DNA of 64,000 nt from Trochalopteron elliotii (lineage: Eukaryota > Chordata > Aves > Passeriformes > Leiothrichidae): contig JANPWX010000214.1 of the NCBI GenBank assembly GCA_024734555.1, positions 981,635-1,045,634 of the forward strand. Reading direction: 5' to 3'. The translations under genes and the position numbers were made by a program. The stretch's first letter is position 1, and every line of letters starts with the position of its first letter. Shown one piece after another: positions 1-13,459 of the stretch. The notes under the pieces are model-generated. The model ran no database searches and had not been told where the DNA came from. It saw only the letters and a program-made list of their open reading frames with translations.

Positions 1-240
1 CCAACTCAGGACCTCCTACCATAAAGCCCCTTGGGCCCCTCGCCCCCCCCCGAGCAGAGCGTAGCGTGTCGCTCCCACGCCCAACCTGCCCATCCTGGAG
101 GAGCGCTTCGCTGGGCGCTCACGGGTACGGCTTCGGCCCTGTCACATTTTTGTCGTGGTGATTTTTAGTGGAAATAAGGGTCTGGCCTCTGTCTGCTTGA
201 GCCCAGTGCTTGCCAGTCTCCTGTGTATCCGCAGGCGCTT
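1..240. other. CpG-rich left edge, possible tail of promoter CpG island or first exon
   Basis: The first 155 bases contain about a dozen CpG dinucleotides and a run of nine C at 43-51. The following kilobases have very few CpGs. In a bird genome this contrast is typical of the end of a promoter CpG island, and the next recognisable ARHGAP21 exon downstream lacks a start codon, so the promoter and first exon must lie to the left. A weak donor-like GGTACGG sits at 124-130, but I see no coding sequence that would identify an exon here. The assignment to the ARHGAP21 promoter is inference from position and composition only. Confidence 0.45.
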
Positions 241-2248
241 ATATTAAGGATATTTCTATCCATAGCATTTGTTGCTGGAACGATTCTCTGTGTGTTTAGT
301 TCAGAAACTTAACAGCGTGCCCTATGGTGGCACCATTGCGTGTTTTGACTTGCAAGACAAAGTTTTTAACACAAAAGCGTGTCTGATCCTCTTGTGCTCC
401 GTATTAATAGTAATGTCTCTGCAACAACTATTAACTTTAGATTCAACAAAACACATATAACAGCTTCAGTACACTTGTTTTAATATTTGTCTTAAACTTT
501 ATTTATAAAGACAAACTTGATTTTGTATTTCTCAAACTTAGAGTATGTATGTTGTGCTGAAGAAAACGCTGATTTAAATCTGCATAGGGCTGTGAAATAC
601 ATGTAGATATTCCCCTTTTGTTTGCTGAAGTTGAAATACAGTTGAGTGATTTTTAGGCACACAGAACTTTAGTCTAAAAGTGTGGGTGGTTTTTGGCTTT
701 TGGCTAGTTGTCGATTTTTATTTTGTGTGATTTTTTTTTCCTTAGGACACTGAGTTTTAGTTTACTGCTATCTTGAATTCACCCTTTTGCCTTGGTTTGA
801 AAGTGTCACATACGGTATTGTAGGATTTTCCTTTCTGCTATCACCTCAATTAAGAGGTTCCCACAGTCTCTAAAGCCAGGTGGGTTAGGTGAGGATAAAA
901 TCAGAGTCTTAAGGAAGAGCACAGAAGATATTAAGACTTCCTGATAAAATTAAAACCAGTACCATGTTTGGAGAACCTGTTCTTCAATACTGTTCAGATA
1001 GTGTGGGAAGAAAGAGAAAACTGCATGTGCAAGGGTAAAAATTGATGTCTTTTTAATTGTGTCACATTGAAACTTCTGATCTTTGTCACTAGCCCTTGTC
1101 ATGATCTACCTCTCCCTGTGCCGGTAAGCCTTAACAAGGCCTGTGGCACTATTGGAGCTCATCATGTTAAATCTGTCTAATTGGGGACTACTAATAGGCG
1201 TGGAATTGCAAAATGGACTGCTCTGCCTGTTGTTTTGCCAGGTACTTACATGTTGGAGTTAAAATGTAACTGGCAGAAAACATGTGCTCGGACCTGTGAT
1301 TGCCTTAATCACTGCAGGCCTGATGTAATCTTCGCTTGAACTTAGACAGCCCTGGTGTCCGTCTGATCAAGCCTGCAGGGTGTTCTCAGTTGCCTTTGTG
1401 TAATATTGCTGCGTGTCTTAAAGTTCAGTTTATTTTCTTACAACTTTACTTTCATAGATTGGTGTAAAATGCCAAGAGAGGGAGGATTTGTGGCTTGACA
1501 TCTGCTCTCTCAGTTTGGTTGATGAAATAGTTACTGTGTACAGTGCTTCAAGCGCTATATGTGAACAGATCCCCTTAACTGAAGTCTCTCATGTTTGTAT
1601 TGAACAGTAAAGATGCCTTGTCTGTTTAAAAGGTCAGAAAACACCTTTAATGAAAAACAATTACTATAAAAGGGGACTTCAGGTTTTTTAAAAAATGCTG
1701 CTGTTGCAGGAGTTTATAGTATTCTAATACTGATGTGCAAGGTATTAGCAATTTTGGGAAGTGATTTATGTTTTTGGGACACTGGATCCCATATGGTGTT
1801 TGCATTATAATGCAGTCATTACGTAAAAGACATTTAATGTTTAAGTGTAGACCTATACACACAGCAAGTTGTCACGAGGAAGACTCCAGGCATAGCCATT
1901 GTTCACCACAGTCAAGGGAGTTGCAACAGAAATTATGGCTTTCAATCACTTTAACGTTTTGGAAATGCACAACTGTAGTCATCCAGGTTTGAGCAAGAAC
2001 TGAAAAACTTGTCCTCTAGCTTCAAGATTAGTAGTCAGACTAAGAAAGGCAATGTCTGACTGAGAAGTGGTGCTTCTGTGGATCTTTGTGTACACAGGTA
2101 GGAGAATAGAGGACGTGCGATTTGAGTCCTCTGGGTACCACTGCCTATGTTGGTCGATTATTGTGTTTTGTTTTGGACGCCTGCCTACTCTAAGTTCTGT
2201 TTGGTCACGCCTCCTTGCCATGTTTTCTATTCTTCTTTTCACTTCCTT

Positions 2249-2289
2249 TTTTGTTGTTTTTTTTTTGTTTTTTCTTTTGTTTTTCCTTT
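2249..2289 (+). repeat. T/G-rich low-complexity tract
   Basis: A run composed almost only of T, with single G or C interruptions, including ten consecutive T. It gives the low-complexity phenylalanine/leucine-rich short open frames found here, which are not genes. Confidence 0.8.
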
Positions 2290-2801
2290 GACCCTGTACC
2301 TGGTGCTCTTTCTCACTTCAGAGTCCCTTCACTGTAGCGACTGCTGTGAACAAAGATTGCACATTCAGGCTTGCAGGCTCCGTCTGAACATGGAGCGCCT
2401 GTTCAAAGGGACAGGTCACGTACTCTGGGCTCCTGGGGGAGCTGGCAGAGAGGGCCAGGGACTCTCAGGGCTGTTTGCCATTCTGTTTGAAATCTGACAC
2501 ACGTTTACAAATGGAAGAATTGCTGGGCTTATGTTCATAAGGACAGATAAGTGAGAGCGTGTTCTTTCTGGTGTTTAGATTAATAAGCGTTGGCTATCTC
2601 TGTTCTGTCAGGTTGTAGCAGTATTTTGTTGGAGAGTTTAAGCCCTGCTGAGGTACAGGCAGTACTGCTTCAGTCACAACATCCCACCTACAGGCCTGTC
2701 CAGATTTGAGACTGGATCTGGTGTCCACGTTAGTGTAAATTTAATTTCCCATTCTTTGCCTAGAAAGGCACAACAAAAAGTGCTTTTATTTTTGGAGTGG
2801 G

Positions 2802-2816
2802 TTTTTTTTTTTTTTT
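2802..2816 (+). repeat. Poly-T run (15 T)
   Basis: Fifteen consecutive T after GTGGG. There is no recognisable retroelement body beside it, so it is a plain homopolymer rather than the tail of an identified insertion. Confidence 0.85.
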
Positions 2817-5800
2817 CCTTTTCTGTTCCTACTGTTTTGCATTTAAAGAAGTGCTGTGTCTCTTTGTGTTACATTTTACTGTTAATCTGTATTAAAATTA
2901 GTACATTCTGAATATTAAATGCAGGTTGAAGAAAATATTAAGCAGTGTGTGTGGCCTTAAAAGCCAAATTTTAATTCTTAACAATACTGTTTCCTCAGTT
3001 TATTAATACTAAAATGAATACTAAAAATACTTTATTAAATAATTTTATTAATTATTTAAGACTGACTGATCTTTTCAGTCTGATATTTTTCTTTTGGTTT
3101 TGTTGCATGTTTTTGTTTTGCTTAGCAGGTGAGTTGTTAGGAATTAGTGAATGGTCTTTAGTGATTCCCAAGACCTTCTGTATTTGTCAAAAGTTAGGAA
3201 TACATTTCCAAAGACTTCTGTAAAAATAAAGAGGTTTATCAGTACTTGCTTTGTAATCACAACCATTCAATTTCAGAGAAGAAGAAAACCCCACAATATT
3301 CTTACTCCTCCAACTTATCAGAGAGAGTGCAACTGCGTAAACTGAAGAGAAGCATGTGCTGGGTCAGGAACCAGAGAAGGGCAATGATGGCACTAAAAAT
3401 AGAAAATCATTTGCCTTCTCGCTAACAATAATGAATAGATCGTTTGGTATTTTAACAGCCCGGTTGATATGACATTGCAAAACTTCAAGTGGTGACTCCC
3501 AGGTGTTACGTCTCTCCCCTATCAGAGCAGAATGTCAGTCTTTCTGTAATTGTGCCTGGAAACATGTGAACTGTTCTGGAACTCTGTGTTGTTGGGTATT
3601 GATGGTTTTTCTATGCCTGATAGTCAGACGCTGGAATGTTTAATTATAATGTTAAAGATCAGAATTAGAAAAATCTGTTTGTAAAATTTTGTATCTCAAA
3701 TAGTACACAGTGCTGGTTGTTAAAAGTGTATGTTATTTAGAGTGATAGAGAGTTTTGCACAAAGCTTCCGTTTAATAAATTCAGTATAAATACCAGCCTT
3801 ACCAGGAGTTTTGGTTGCAGCTGTTCAAAAAGCTTGAATCAAATCATGTTTAATCATGCAAGCATAATGCTGGCTTCTGCTCTGATTTATGTCAGCATAA
3901 GCCTAGGATAATTTGACAAAACATGGACCTCTTTCATGAAGAAATATTACATATTTGATAAGTGAGAATATGAAGTAGGAGGTAGTTCCTTCAAGGAAAG
4001 GAAGGTATCTGCCTTCTAATGTAACTGCATTTAATGTGTTTTTCTAAAGTGACTTCTTGCTTCCTAGTTATGCAACTTTGGTGATTGTACCACTTTGGTA
4101 TACTGGTCTGAGAAACAAAACTTTTGCAAGAGAAATGCCATGGACTGAGAGTATCTTGAACAGTGTCCACATGACATAGCTGCTTTTACTGCATGCAGTA
4201 AATGCATTATACACCTGAACTTCTTTCTTTAACAGGTTTGACAAACATCAAAACGCTAAGTTGACTGTTTTATTTGTATAAACTATTTTAAATGATTTTT
4301 ATTAACATGCAAAAATAACGTTGCTACTTTAGACATATTATTTCATGTCATTTGTATTTACTTCCATGCAAAAACAATTGAGAGAGCAGTTGGGGAAGAG
4401 GAGCTGTTTAATCTCACACACTGTATGCATTTGTGATCTTATCTCTCTTGTATCTTTGAAAAAATCTTACTGTGGGTGGATAACCAAATCATAACTGAAC
4501 AGTATGGGCTCTGAAAAGAGTAAAAAGCTGGTATTTTTTTCTTTAATTCTCTGTCTACATACATATGTGGCCATGTAAATGATGATTTATAATATAAACA
4601 TGCAACCTGTGAGCCTTGCTAAAAGAAAATGTATTACTGAGGAGGTATAAGTAGCAGTGTTGGGTTAAGCTGTTAGGAATATATATTGGTGCTTCGTAGC
4701 TGATTTTTTTTTTCTCTGATAACAACTGGAAGAAAAAAGTTGACATTTTCTGGCATTCAGGGCTTGTGTGCTATTCTTCCCTGCAGTTGTTTGTGTGCTA
4801 AATTGCATAAAATAGGAAACAGATACAAAAATTTATGAAGTTACATTAAATGAAAACAAGTTTTATTTCTTGTGGTTAACAGGAGTCATTGTTTTTAAAA
4901 ACACATGAGTTAGCCCTGGTGTAAATGTTGAGGCTTCTAAACTGCATTGAAACAGTCTGAATTGACAGTAGTCCAGAAGTCAGTCTGGTGGGCTGTTAGA
5001 TACAATTCCATGATTGTGGAAGCTGTCAAAGCCTGTGATCTCGTCAAAACCTTGAACTTAGGGCCTTGCTACAGAGGAAGTGTTTGTCTGCCTGCCACAA
5101 TGGATAATGGATATATTCTAAAAATATGTTATGCTAAGCATAACAGTGGATGCGAGTTACAGAAATTTTGTAACACTTTGCCTGTTTATTATGAAATGTA
5201 GATTATTGTAAATGCTATGCTTTTCTGCTGTCCAAATCCTTCTTATGTCGTGTAATTTTTATTATTTTTGCAAAGACACTCCATGGTATTCTTTGCCCAT
5301 CGCTCAGTAGTAGACACACACAGTAGAAGTATAATGGGGGGGAGCAGTGACATCAAACAAACTTTGATTGTGTTCGTATCAGAGGCCTGACACATCTTGT
5401 AAACCTGAAAGTACATAGTCTTCCAGTTACAAGGTGGGATTAAGCTGTTTTATGTATACAGTTCCTGAGTACATAAAGGTTATTTAATGGGAAGGCTTCC
5501 TCTGTGGTGTGTTTTTCATTTTCATTTGTTTTTGGTTTGGTTTGTTTTATTTTTTTAACCATGGTGAAATGCATTTTTCATTTACTCTAGTTAGATGAAA
5601 AATCTGACTTCTCCCTGTTTTTTGTTTACTTTGGTAACAGGGAAACAGTTTTCTGAATTTACTGTTTGATGACTGCTGTCGGATTTGAAGATAACTGTTC
5701 TGGGGAGGTGATACTAGAGTTTAGTGCTTGGATCACCTGGTAATAGGATGGTAAAGATTAGGCACTACTGTATGCTTTGTTCTCTGCATCTCTGTGCTCG

Positions 5801-6582
5801 GGCTAGAACTCTACTGCATTTTTCTGAATTGGGGTACCCTGTTATCCTGTATGCCTGGGAATTGTGTTCAGCGGGAAGTGTTGCTGCTTTTTATTTTCTG
5901 TTCTAGATTTTTGCATTGAGAACTTGTATATTAGAAGTGTTTTAATGAAGCCTTGGGATCTGTTGCTGCAGCTCTCTACAGCGTATTTGAGAAAGCCTGT
6001 TATAAATCATGTTAGTAAATATTTGGTGCTGGGCAAGAGAGGTTCTGTGTGGACATTCTGAAAAGACGCAAACAACTGTTTAGATTTTGACTCTGGCTTG
6101 CAACCATGAGTATACACCTTTGGGAGGGTAGGTAGTAGGCTTATTTTTGTTCTAATTTTCTTCATTTCCATTTGCCAGCAGCTGCTGCTTTGGTGAGAGT
6201 GAATGAGGTGCCCCCTTAGAGGACATGGCTAATTACAGATTGTCTGTTGGTGGAGGGGGGGCACTCTGAGATAGACATTTTCTTTCGTGTGTGTGTGTCA
6301 TTTGCATAATGTGTTAGGACACACAGTATGGGCTGCATTAAGCACTAGCAAATATGCTTATTTGGATTATTGGGGAATAATCTTGCACTGGCATCACTGA
6401 GTTGGCTGGATAACATAATCTTCCATATTCTAAGTTTTGAGGTTTATATTTGTCTGTTTGAAGGGCCAGGGACAAAAATAGAAAAGGAAATCAAATAGAA
6501 AACTGTGTTGAGAAGAGAAATTTAAAATGTTTTGAGTAGCATTGGCAGTTGGTACAAATAGGTTGAACAGAGAAAACTGAAC

Positions 6583-6694
6583 TTGTGTGGGGATTTCTGT
6601 TTTTGTTTGCTGTGAGTTTTTGGGTTTTTTTTGGTTGGCTTTTTTGTGGGGTTATTGCCTTTTTTTTGGGAGGGGGTTGTTGTTTTTTTTTTTA
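6583..6694 (+). repeat. T/G-rich low-complexity tract with G runs
   Basis: About 110 bases made mostly of T and G, including GTGGGG, TTTGGGAGGGGG and several runs of seven or more T. It resembles the T/G tracts that recur through this intron (for example 29946-29990 and 61040-61075). Overlapping short open frames here translate to runs of Phe, Leu, Gly and Trp and are artefacts of composition. Confidence 0.75.
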
Positions 6695-6793
6695 CCTAAT
6701 GGAAATGACAATGTACCCTCCTATTTGTATGTATGTATCCTCTTTGTACACTTTGAAATACTATTTCTTGTTAAAAATTTATTGCAAACCGTT

Positions 6794-6809
6794 CACCCTT
6801 TAAAGGGTG
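6794..6809. repeat. Perfect 16-bp palindrome
   Basis: CACCCTTTAAAGGGTG reads the same on both strands and has no spacer. It is short enough to be chance in 64 kb, and no flanking structure suggests a function. Confidence 0.7.
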
Positions 6810-9800
6810 TATTTTGTTCTCTTCTAGTTGAGTTTTTATTTAAATATTTGGGGCTTTTTGTGTTGTGAAGTTTGAGACATAAGAGAGTGAACAATCCTGT
6901 AATAAAATATATTTTAAAAAATCAAAGCTTCTTAAATTTCCTTAAAAGTCAGCGTTGAATATATGTGCGTAATTGTCTTAGTCTAAGTGCAAGGGCAGAA
7001 AAGACTAAAATTCAAATGCTAATGTGGTTTAAAACTTGGAAGTGAATAGGGGTCTTGGATACAACTTGTTCTGTCTATGGGATGAGATAAAAGAGAATCT
7101 TAAACTCTGAAGAATCCCTTACAGATCACTTGGCTTGTGGCAGATAGATACAGTCTGTTCAGTGATACATTCACAGCATTGAGGTGAACTCCTCAATTTT
7201 GGAAACTAAAACTGAACTCAATCTACAACTTAAGTTGCAGTTTTATATTGGAAAACTTCACAGGGAAAGATGTTGTTCAAAAACCAGTTTATGGAGCTAA
7301 AGTCATGTGGATTTCAAAACCATAACTCAATTCCAGTTATTTTTGAGGAAAATACAGTATTATAACTTGTTCAAGGTCTGTCCTGATGTAATAGAATGTG
7401 GAAGGGGTTGATTTCTTAAGAAGCTAGACAGCTATTTAAATGCAATTCTTTCATTAAAGTCTGTGGTAGTTTAGACATGTTTAAATGCATATGTCTTCAG
7501 TTCCATAATTTTTAAGAGAGCTAGAGGTCAGTCAGCGCTTGCAGGAGTATGCAAAGCTATCAAAATTTCCTTTTGATGCAAGAATTGAGAACCAAAACAT
7601 TTTGTTCTTTTTGGTCAACAAAAGAAGCAGCAAGTCTAGTATGTGCTCCTCAAGCAGGTGACTCTTCCTGTGGATTCTAACCTGTTTTTTTGTAAGATAA
7701 AGATCTGGTTAGGGTTATCTCTAAAAGAAATGCTGCAGTTTTCATGTAACAAGCTGTCCCATTGCACTTCATGCTTTGTTATTGTTGTGGTTCTCAGCTC
7801 TCTAATTTTGATGCAACTTTAATAGGGAGCCTGTGACTCCAGTGAAAAGTATTCCCATGTATAGCTGCAAACATTTCTTATTCATCAATGGCTGTAAAAT
7901 CTGACTTGTTCCTTCTTGCATGCTTTTTAAAATTTTATTATCCTCAATCGCCATGGTAAAAGGTGAGTAAGTAAACTTTGCCCGGAGTAATCAATTTTCA
8001 TGGCAGTTTTACAGGTCTTCTGCTCCATTCTCTGTACTTACACTGTTTTGGTGTGGATCTGTCTAAATACAGTCTCACATTGTCTGTGTGCTGTAGTTAT
8101 TTTTTTAAAATATGTTGGAGAAGGTGCTTTGGAGCTGCCTGTGAGGTGGGACTTAAACATCTTTCTTTTCTTAAGGAAAGAAGGCTTGGGTGCCGCTCTG
8201 AGGGTATGAAAGTTTCCCATCTTGCCAAATTACCAATAATATGATAGTTGGAAGAGTAAAACAAGTGAACATGAATAACACTCTTCAGTATTTCTTGTAA
8301 TGTGTGCATCTGAATCAGATGCGGAGTAAATCAGTAGCAGTAAGTTGTTTGGCAAGCTGGTACTGTGATCCTGATGTCACGGAGGTGACGAGCTCATTGC
8401 TTGCATCTCTTTTGTTAGCATTTTAATTTCTTTAAAACATGAGAAATAGTATTCCTGCTTTTTAAAAATATAGAACCAAAATGGTACTTGTAGCTGAGTC
8501 TGTGCAGCTAAGGGCTTTTTCTGTATTAAAGTGTTACAAAACATTATATAATGGAAGCTGGCCAATACAAGTAACATTTTGTAGCCCATGCCCTTTAGGT
8601 GTTGGTTTTTTTGAGTTCAAAACTCTGGATGGTTTTGAGTAATTTTCTCTCCATTTGCGCTGTGACTGAGGCTATGATTCAGCTGTATATCTAAACAGGT
8701 CTGGTAACTGCTGTTTTCATGAGTTAAATGGCAATGGAGAGGTAAAAGTGCTTCTTTTGTTACCTTTCTTTGTAGAAAACTTTTGCCTGCTGATAGTTAC
8801 TCAGATTAGTGAAGATAAATTGTGCAGAAATGCTGAAGGACTTTCTTCAGCACTGGTTGATACAAAATGTGTGTAAATGTTAAAGTGTTATGTCACATAT
8901 AAAGTACTGAGAGGTAATGATTAACCAGGAGCTCATGGGTGAAATATTAAATGTTCTGGTAGGTAACTGCAAGGATTAAACAGCACCTTAATGCTTGCTG
9001 TTGTTCAAAAGAGCAAATTGTCATCCATTTCCTAATAACTTTAAACAGACAATGTTTTGTTATGCCTCAGTATATACATCCATAGTGCACCTGGAGCTGA
9101 TGTGTCTAGGTTCCATCTCAGAAACAATATAGTAGAGGCAGAAAAGTTGTGGGGAAAGGCTAACTATGATAATTGAACATATGGAGTTGTTTCTGTGTCA
9201 GAATCAAAAAAGGAAGCTAGGACTTGGCAGTTTGGGAAAGAGGAGACTAGAGACAGGTGATATTGGGATGTTGTAGCTTTCTTCATCTTCATCTTGAATT
9301 TTTATGGATCAGCTCTTCACTATCTACACCAAAAACTTGGAGGTGTCAGATGAGCATGGTGGGGTGAGAACAAGCAAAAGGAGATGGTCGTTTGCATAAA
9401 AATTAATTGAACTTGTTACTCTACACCTTAATATTTTGGAAGCTAAAAGCATGTGTGTAACCCAGATATATTTTTGAAAGAGCAATACTTTTAGAGTTAC
9501 TCAGTACCCTTGTAGTGGAATGAATTAGGGATTTATGAATAATTAAAGCTGGGAGGATAGTCTAGTGATGCTTGTTTCTGGGTTCTTAGCTAATTATTCA
9601 CAGCTATCTGTGTTTGGTCAGTTTTAGAGCTGGTCTAGTTGAATCTTTGATCTGATCTACACGTGTTCTTACATGTTGCAGTGCTGATTCCATAATAGCT
9701 CATCAGGATTCCTTCTCCTTTCAGGAGGTTCTGTACCAAGCCTGATGAAACAAGGCAGCTGCTGGTGATCAGCAACAGGAAATGGAGTTTTTGAAATATT

Positions 9801-11174
9801 CAGAACTGGGCCTCTTTATGCTTCTTGAAGATACCAAACTTATGTCTTTGGTTTTACTTGCTTTTGTTAGAGTTGTTGCATCATATGGGTCGAATGTTCT
9901 CCAGTTTTGATAAGCTAAAATGAAATGCACCATTGCCTCTTTTTGTGTTCCATCTCTTCTGCATCCCCACTCCCAGATGAAGGAGAGCTCAAGGTGATTA
10001 GGGATTGTACACACAAGTTAAATATGCTGTCATATTTTCATTTCTTTTCTATTTGTTAGCAGTCAGACAAATGCTTTTTTGGCCTATGGAATAGTTTTCT
10101 GTGCCACCTTTTAGTGGACTGTGTTATATTGCAGGACTTAATTTCTGATTCTGGGTCTTATTGCAGCAGCAAACTCAGTAAACCCCTTAGATCCTATGGA
10201 AAACTCTTTTCTACTTTTGTGGTTGAATGATGCTGTTGGGACTTCTGTTTGCTGTGGAATAGTTAACTCCTCTTTCACTTCATTTCTACAGCTTAAGGGA
10301 AGGAAATAGCACTTTCAGAGGCTACTCAGCAAGCTACATAGCTCCTAAGGGGTGGGACTGGGTAATGTATGGATAAGGAAAGGACTGGAGGGAGCAGCTC
10401 CATCTGGCAAAATCAAATTTCTCCCCTTCACCAGTCCTGAAAACCAGTTACCCAGAAGATAAGGAAAAAAAATGTAAACTTCTACCTAAACAACTGGGAA
10501 ATGAGATGGCCATAAAAACAGTTTTGAGTTGGGGTTTTTGTCTTTTGTGGATGGGTAGACAAATAACCTCCACCCCCAGAAACTATTTTTAAAGCTAGAT
10601 CTGAAATGTTAAAAGGCATCTGTGGCTAAGATGGTTTCTGCTCTTGTAATCAGTGATTCATGACTGAGAAACTAAATTCTTTACTGCAAATGAGTAGAGA
10701 CAGTGGTAATATTAGACAGTTACTCAGCAAGGCGTGTTCAGGGTAAACACTCCTCACTGGTAAGTTCTTCTGTAGAGAATAATTTTTTCCTTGTTTCATT
10801 TAAATTGGGGACTTGGATAAACTTAGGAAAAAATCTTGTATTCAGTTAAGAATTCAGTGGTGCCTGTTTTTCACACTATCCCAGTGTGAGTTTGTTTGGG
10901 AAAAAGATTCTCCCCTTGCAACTCCCTCAGCATGTTAACCTTTATATATTTCATGGCCAGCATTCAGTGGCTTAAATTTTGGATGATGCAACATCAGTGA
11001 ATGATGTAATGGCTGTCTATCAGCTTCTTTGCAGTTCACAATAGGAATCTGAAGTTTGGAAACAGAATTTTTTTCTGTTGGGCTCTGTGTCTGCTGTGAG
11101 GGAGGTGAACCACAAACACCACAATCATCTTATTTTGGATGGTGCCAAAAAAGTGAATAATAATGTTTTAGCAT

Positions 11175-11199
11175 GTTTTTTGTTGTTGTTGTTGTTTGT
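11175..11199 (+). repeat. (TTG)n short tandem repeat
   Basis: A T run followed by four to five TTG units. Simple microsatellite. Confidence 0.8.
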
Positions 11200-11842
11200 G
11201 GTTATTTGGTATGTTTTTTGGTGATGTGTTGCTATGTAGGTGATGGTTTGAAGGTTTTTTTTTTTTAATTGTTCTATTTTTAAAAAATTCAAACTATTAG
11301 TACTACCAAATGAGTTAAGGGGAAGGCATTATGTGTGAGATTAAAACCAGGATTTGTGGGAGTGACTTGACCTTAAATTCAGTTAATACTGTCGTGACTT
11401 CCTCCACTTGGATAAGCTGGTCTGGCAGATTTCTCTTTCCTGCTTAGGACCCAAGGCACCTTGAGCTTTCATTCCTTGGAAAGTGCCTCTAGTCTTCCCT
11501 ACTTTTGTAAGTGAGAAAGCTGGGATTACCAGAATATGTCCTCAGCTGAGTGTTGCTAAGCTTTTCTAGGCCTGAGGAGCAGTGGTTGTCCTTTCTCTGT
11601 GTTCTTTATCCCATGGCGCAGTTGTTTTTTGTGGAACTTGGTTTGTTTATCACAAAGACACTTCTCATTTGGGAAAGAAATACAACATGTTGCATTTTAG
11701 AATGACTCACTAGAGAAGGATCTTCCAATTTATTCTTACTGCTTAATAAGGCCTTTCTGGCCTACCTGCACATTATTTCTGAAGCCTGTTTTTCTCTGTT
11801 ACTTTATTTACAAATAGCTGTTACAAAGTGGCAGTAGAGACT

Positions 11843-11878
11843 TTACTTTTCCATTATTGGCATTACTTTTCCATTATT
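11843..11878 (+). repeat. 16-bp direct repeat, period 20
   Basis: TTACTTTTCCATTATT occurs at 11843-11858 and again, identically, at 11863-11878. The exact identity points to a recent local tandem duplication of a 20-bp unit. Confidence 0.8.
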
Positions 11879-12799
11879 ACTGTTTTGTACTTTGAGTTCT
11901 AGTGAATTCCGAGAAGTTCCATTGTATTTATTGTTTTAAGTGATTGCAGTCCAGACTATTTTTTACTCTTAAGTGCAGATTTAGACTAGATGATTTCAGA
12001 AATTATTAAAAAAAAGTCAGAAGACATGTTGTGTTTCTGTTATAATTTTTTTTTAATAATAGGTGAAAAAAAAGTATTTGGTTGAATTTAAAATAGTAAA
12101 ATAGAGGAGAAATTGTATTTATTCATACTTCATAAACAGCCTGTATAAGTCCTTTCAGCTGGTGATGATTCTGGACTTCAGGAGGTTTTGTATCAGTGGC
12201 TCTAATAAATGAGCCTTTGGAAAAAATCTTAAATTCTTATGAAAATCAGTTGTGCCTATTCTGTTCTTTAATGCTGACTGCTTTTTGTATTATGTGGTAG
12301 AATATAAATGAACAACCTGAACTGTACACTTTCTTCAGACTTTCTTTTGGGGAGATTAGTGTCAGGTTTAAGCAAAAATATCCCAAGCAACTAAATTTTC
12401 TTCAATTGTTAGAGTAAAAAGCCTGCAAATGCTAGTTCTTTGTATAATGCAAGACTATATATGCTATAGAAAACCTGACATGCTGTTATATATGAAGTCA
12501 CAATATGAAAATATGAAGAATGTAAAAATAACTGTATATTGAAGCTAAACACAGGGGAAGTAGATACAGTTGTTTCAGGAACAAAAAGTTTATCTGTTTA
12601 TACAACTCCTGTATTTTTACTCAAATTTAGAGGGTGAGAAAGCTTGTCTGTTTAAAGGAAATCGGTGAAGAATGGTGCCTGCTTTTTTAAATGTCTGCAG
12701 CTTGAAAGTGTTGTAGGTATGTCTCCAAAACCAGGCAGATAAGACTCTTTGTTGTAAAAATAGTACAAGTTGAGAATTTTAAAAATGTAAATCTAATCT

Positions 12800-12812
12800 A
12801 AAAAAAAAAAAA
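12800..12812 (+). repeat. Poly-A run (13 A)
   Basis: Thirteen consecutive A in AT-rich intron, one of the few long A runs on this T-biased strand. No upstream retrogene body was recognised. Confidence 0.8.
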
Positions 12813-13459
12813 GCAAAACTGAGAAATTCTTGAGCATCTTCCCATAGCAAGTTATGGACTGAAGTATAATTATACTTTATCTAGTGTCTCCTTCCAGCAT
12901 TAACAGACTCTCCCTGTTTTAAGAATTTTGTCTTCCTGGTGTGGTTTTGTTTTCTGCAGCCACTGCAGGATTTTACCTGGAGCCTAGAAACCACCGCTAT
13001 ACCTGCAGCAATCTCTCTTTGGTGTTAGATCTAAGACTTGAGAGTTTCTGGTCCTGTGAGGGCAATACTGAGGTGAATTTGTTCTTTGGTTTTCTCCTTC
13101 CTTCCATATACACGTGATCTTACGTTATAATTGTAAAAGTTGTTCCTGAAGCCAGAAGTTTTACAGACTGGTGATGATTGCATGAATGGCATTGTTTCAG
13201 TAAATTAAATGAGTATGACAGAGGAGGAATGGATACACGTTTATGCTTAGGTTCAGAGTCCTGTGTGCATGTTAGCAGGGGGTGTTGCAGACTGTATTGG
13301 ACGTGAGCAGGTAGGTGGTGTTAGGGCTTTGAGCTAGAATGTAGCACTTCACCAAAACTAGTCTGAACCTGATTTGCCTGCAGCTCTGATTTGTGTATCT
13401 TCTGTAAAATGCTTTCTCACTACTGAGAACATGGCACAGGTTTAAAACCAGTTTTCACA

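Larger units (their letters stand above)
241..13459 (+). other. ARHGAP21: Large 5' intron of ARHGAP21, first part
   Basis: No coding exon, RNA gene or recognisable interspersed repeat could be supported in this stretch. It is AT-rich with many T runs and T/G-rich tracts on the + strand. The open frames in it are at most about 116 codons, overlap on both strands and show no family resemblance. It is assigned to the intron because the first clear ARHGAP21 exon downstream (44673) needs an upstream exon on the same strand and none is visible here. A non-coding 5' exon or an enhancer inside it cannot be excluded by reading alone. Confidence 0.75.

Noticed and set aside
4947..5201. Open frame containing EAVKACDLVK, considered because ARHGAP21 has a KACE motif before SKNKDGK
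   Set aside because: Only four residues resemble it, the flanks do not match, and no suitable donor follows.
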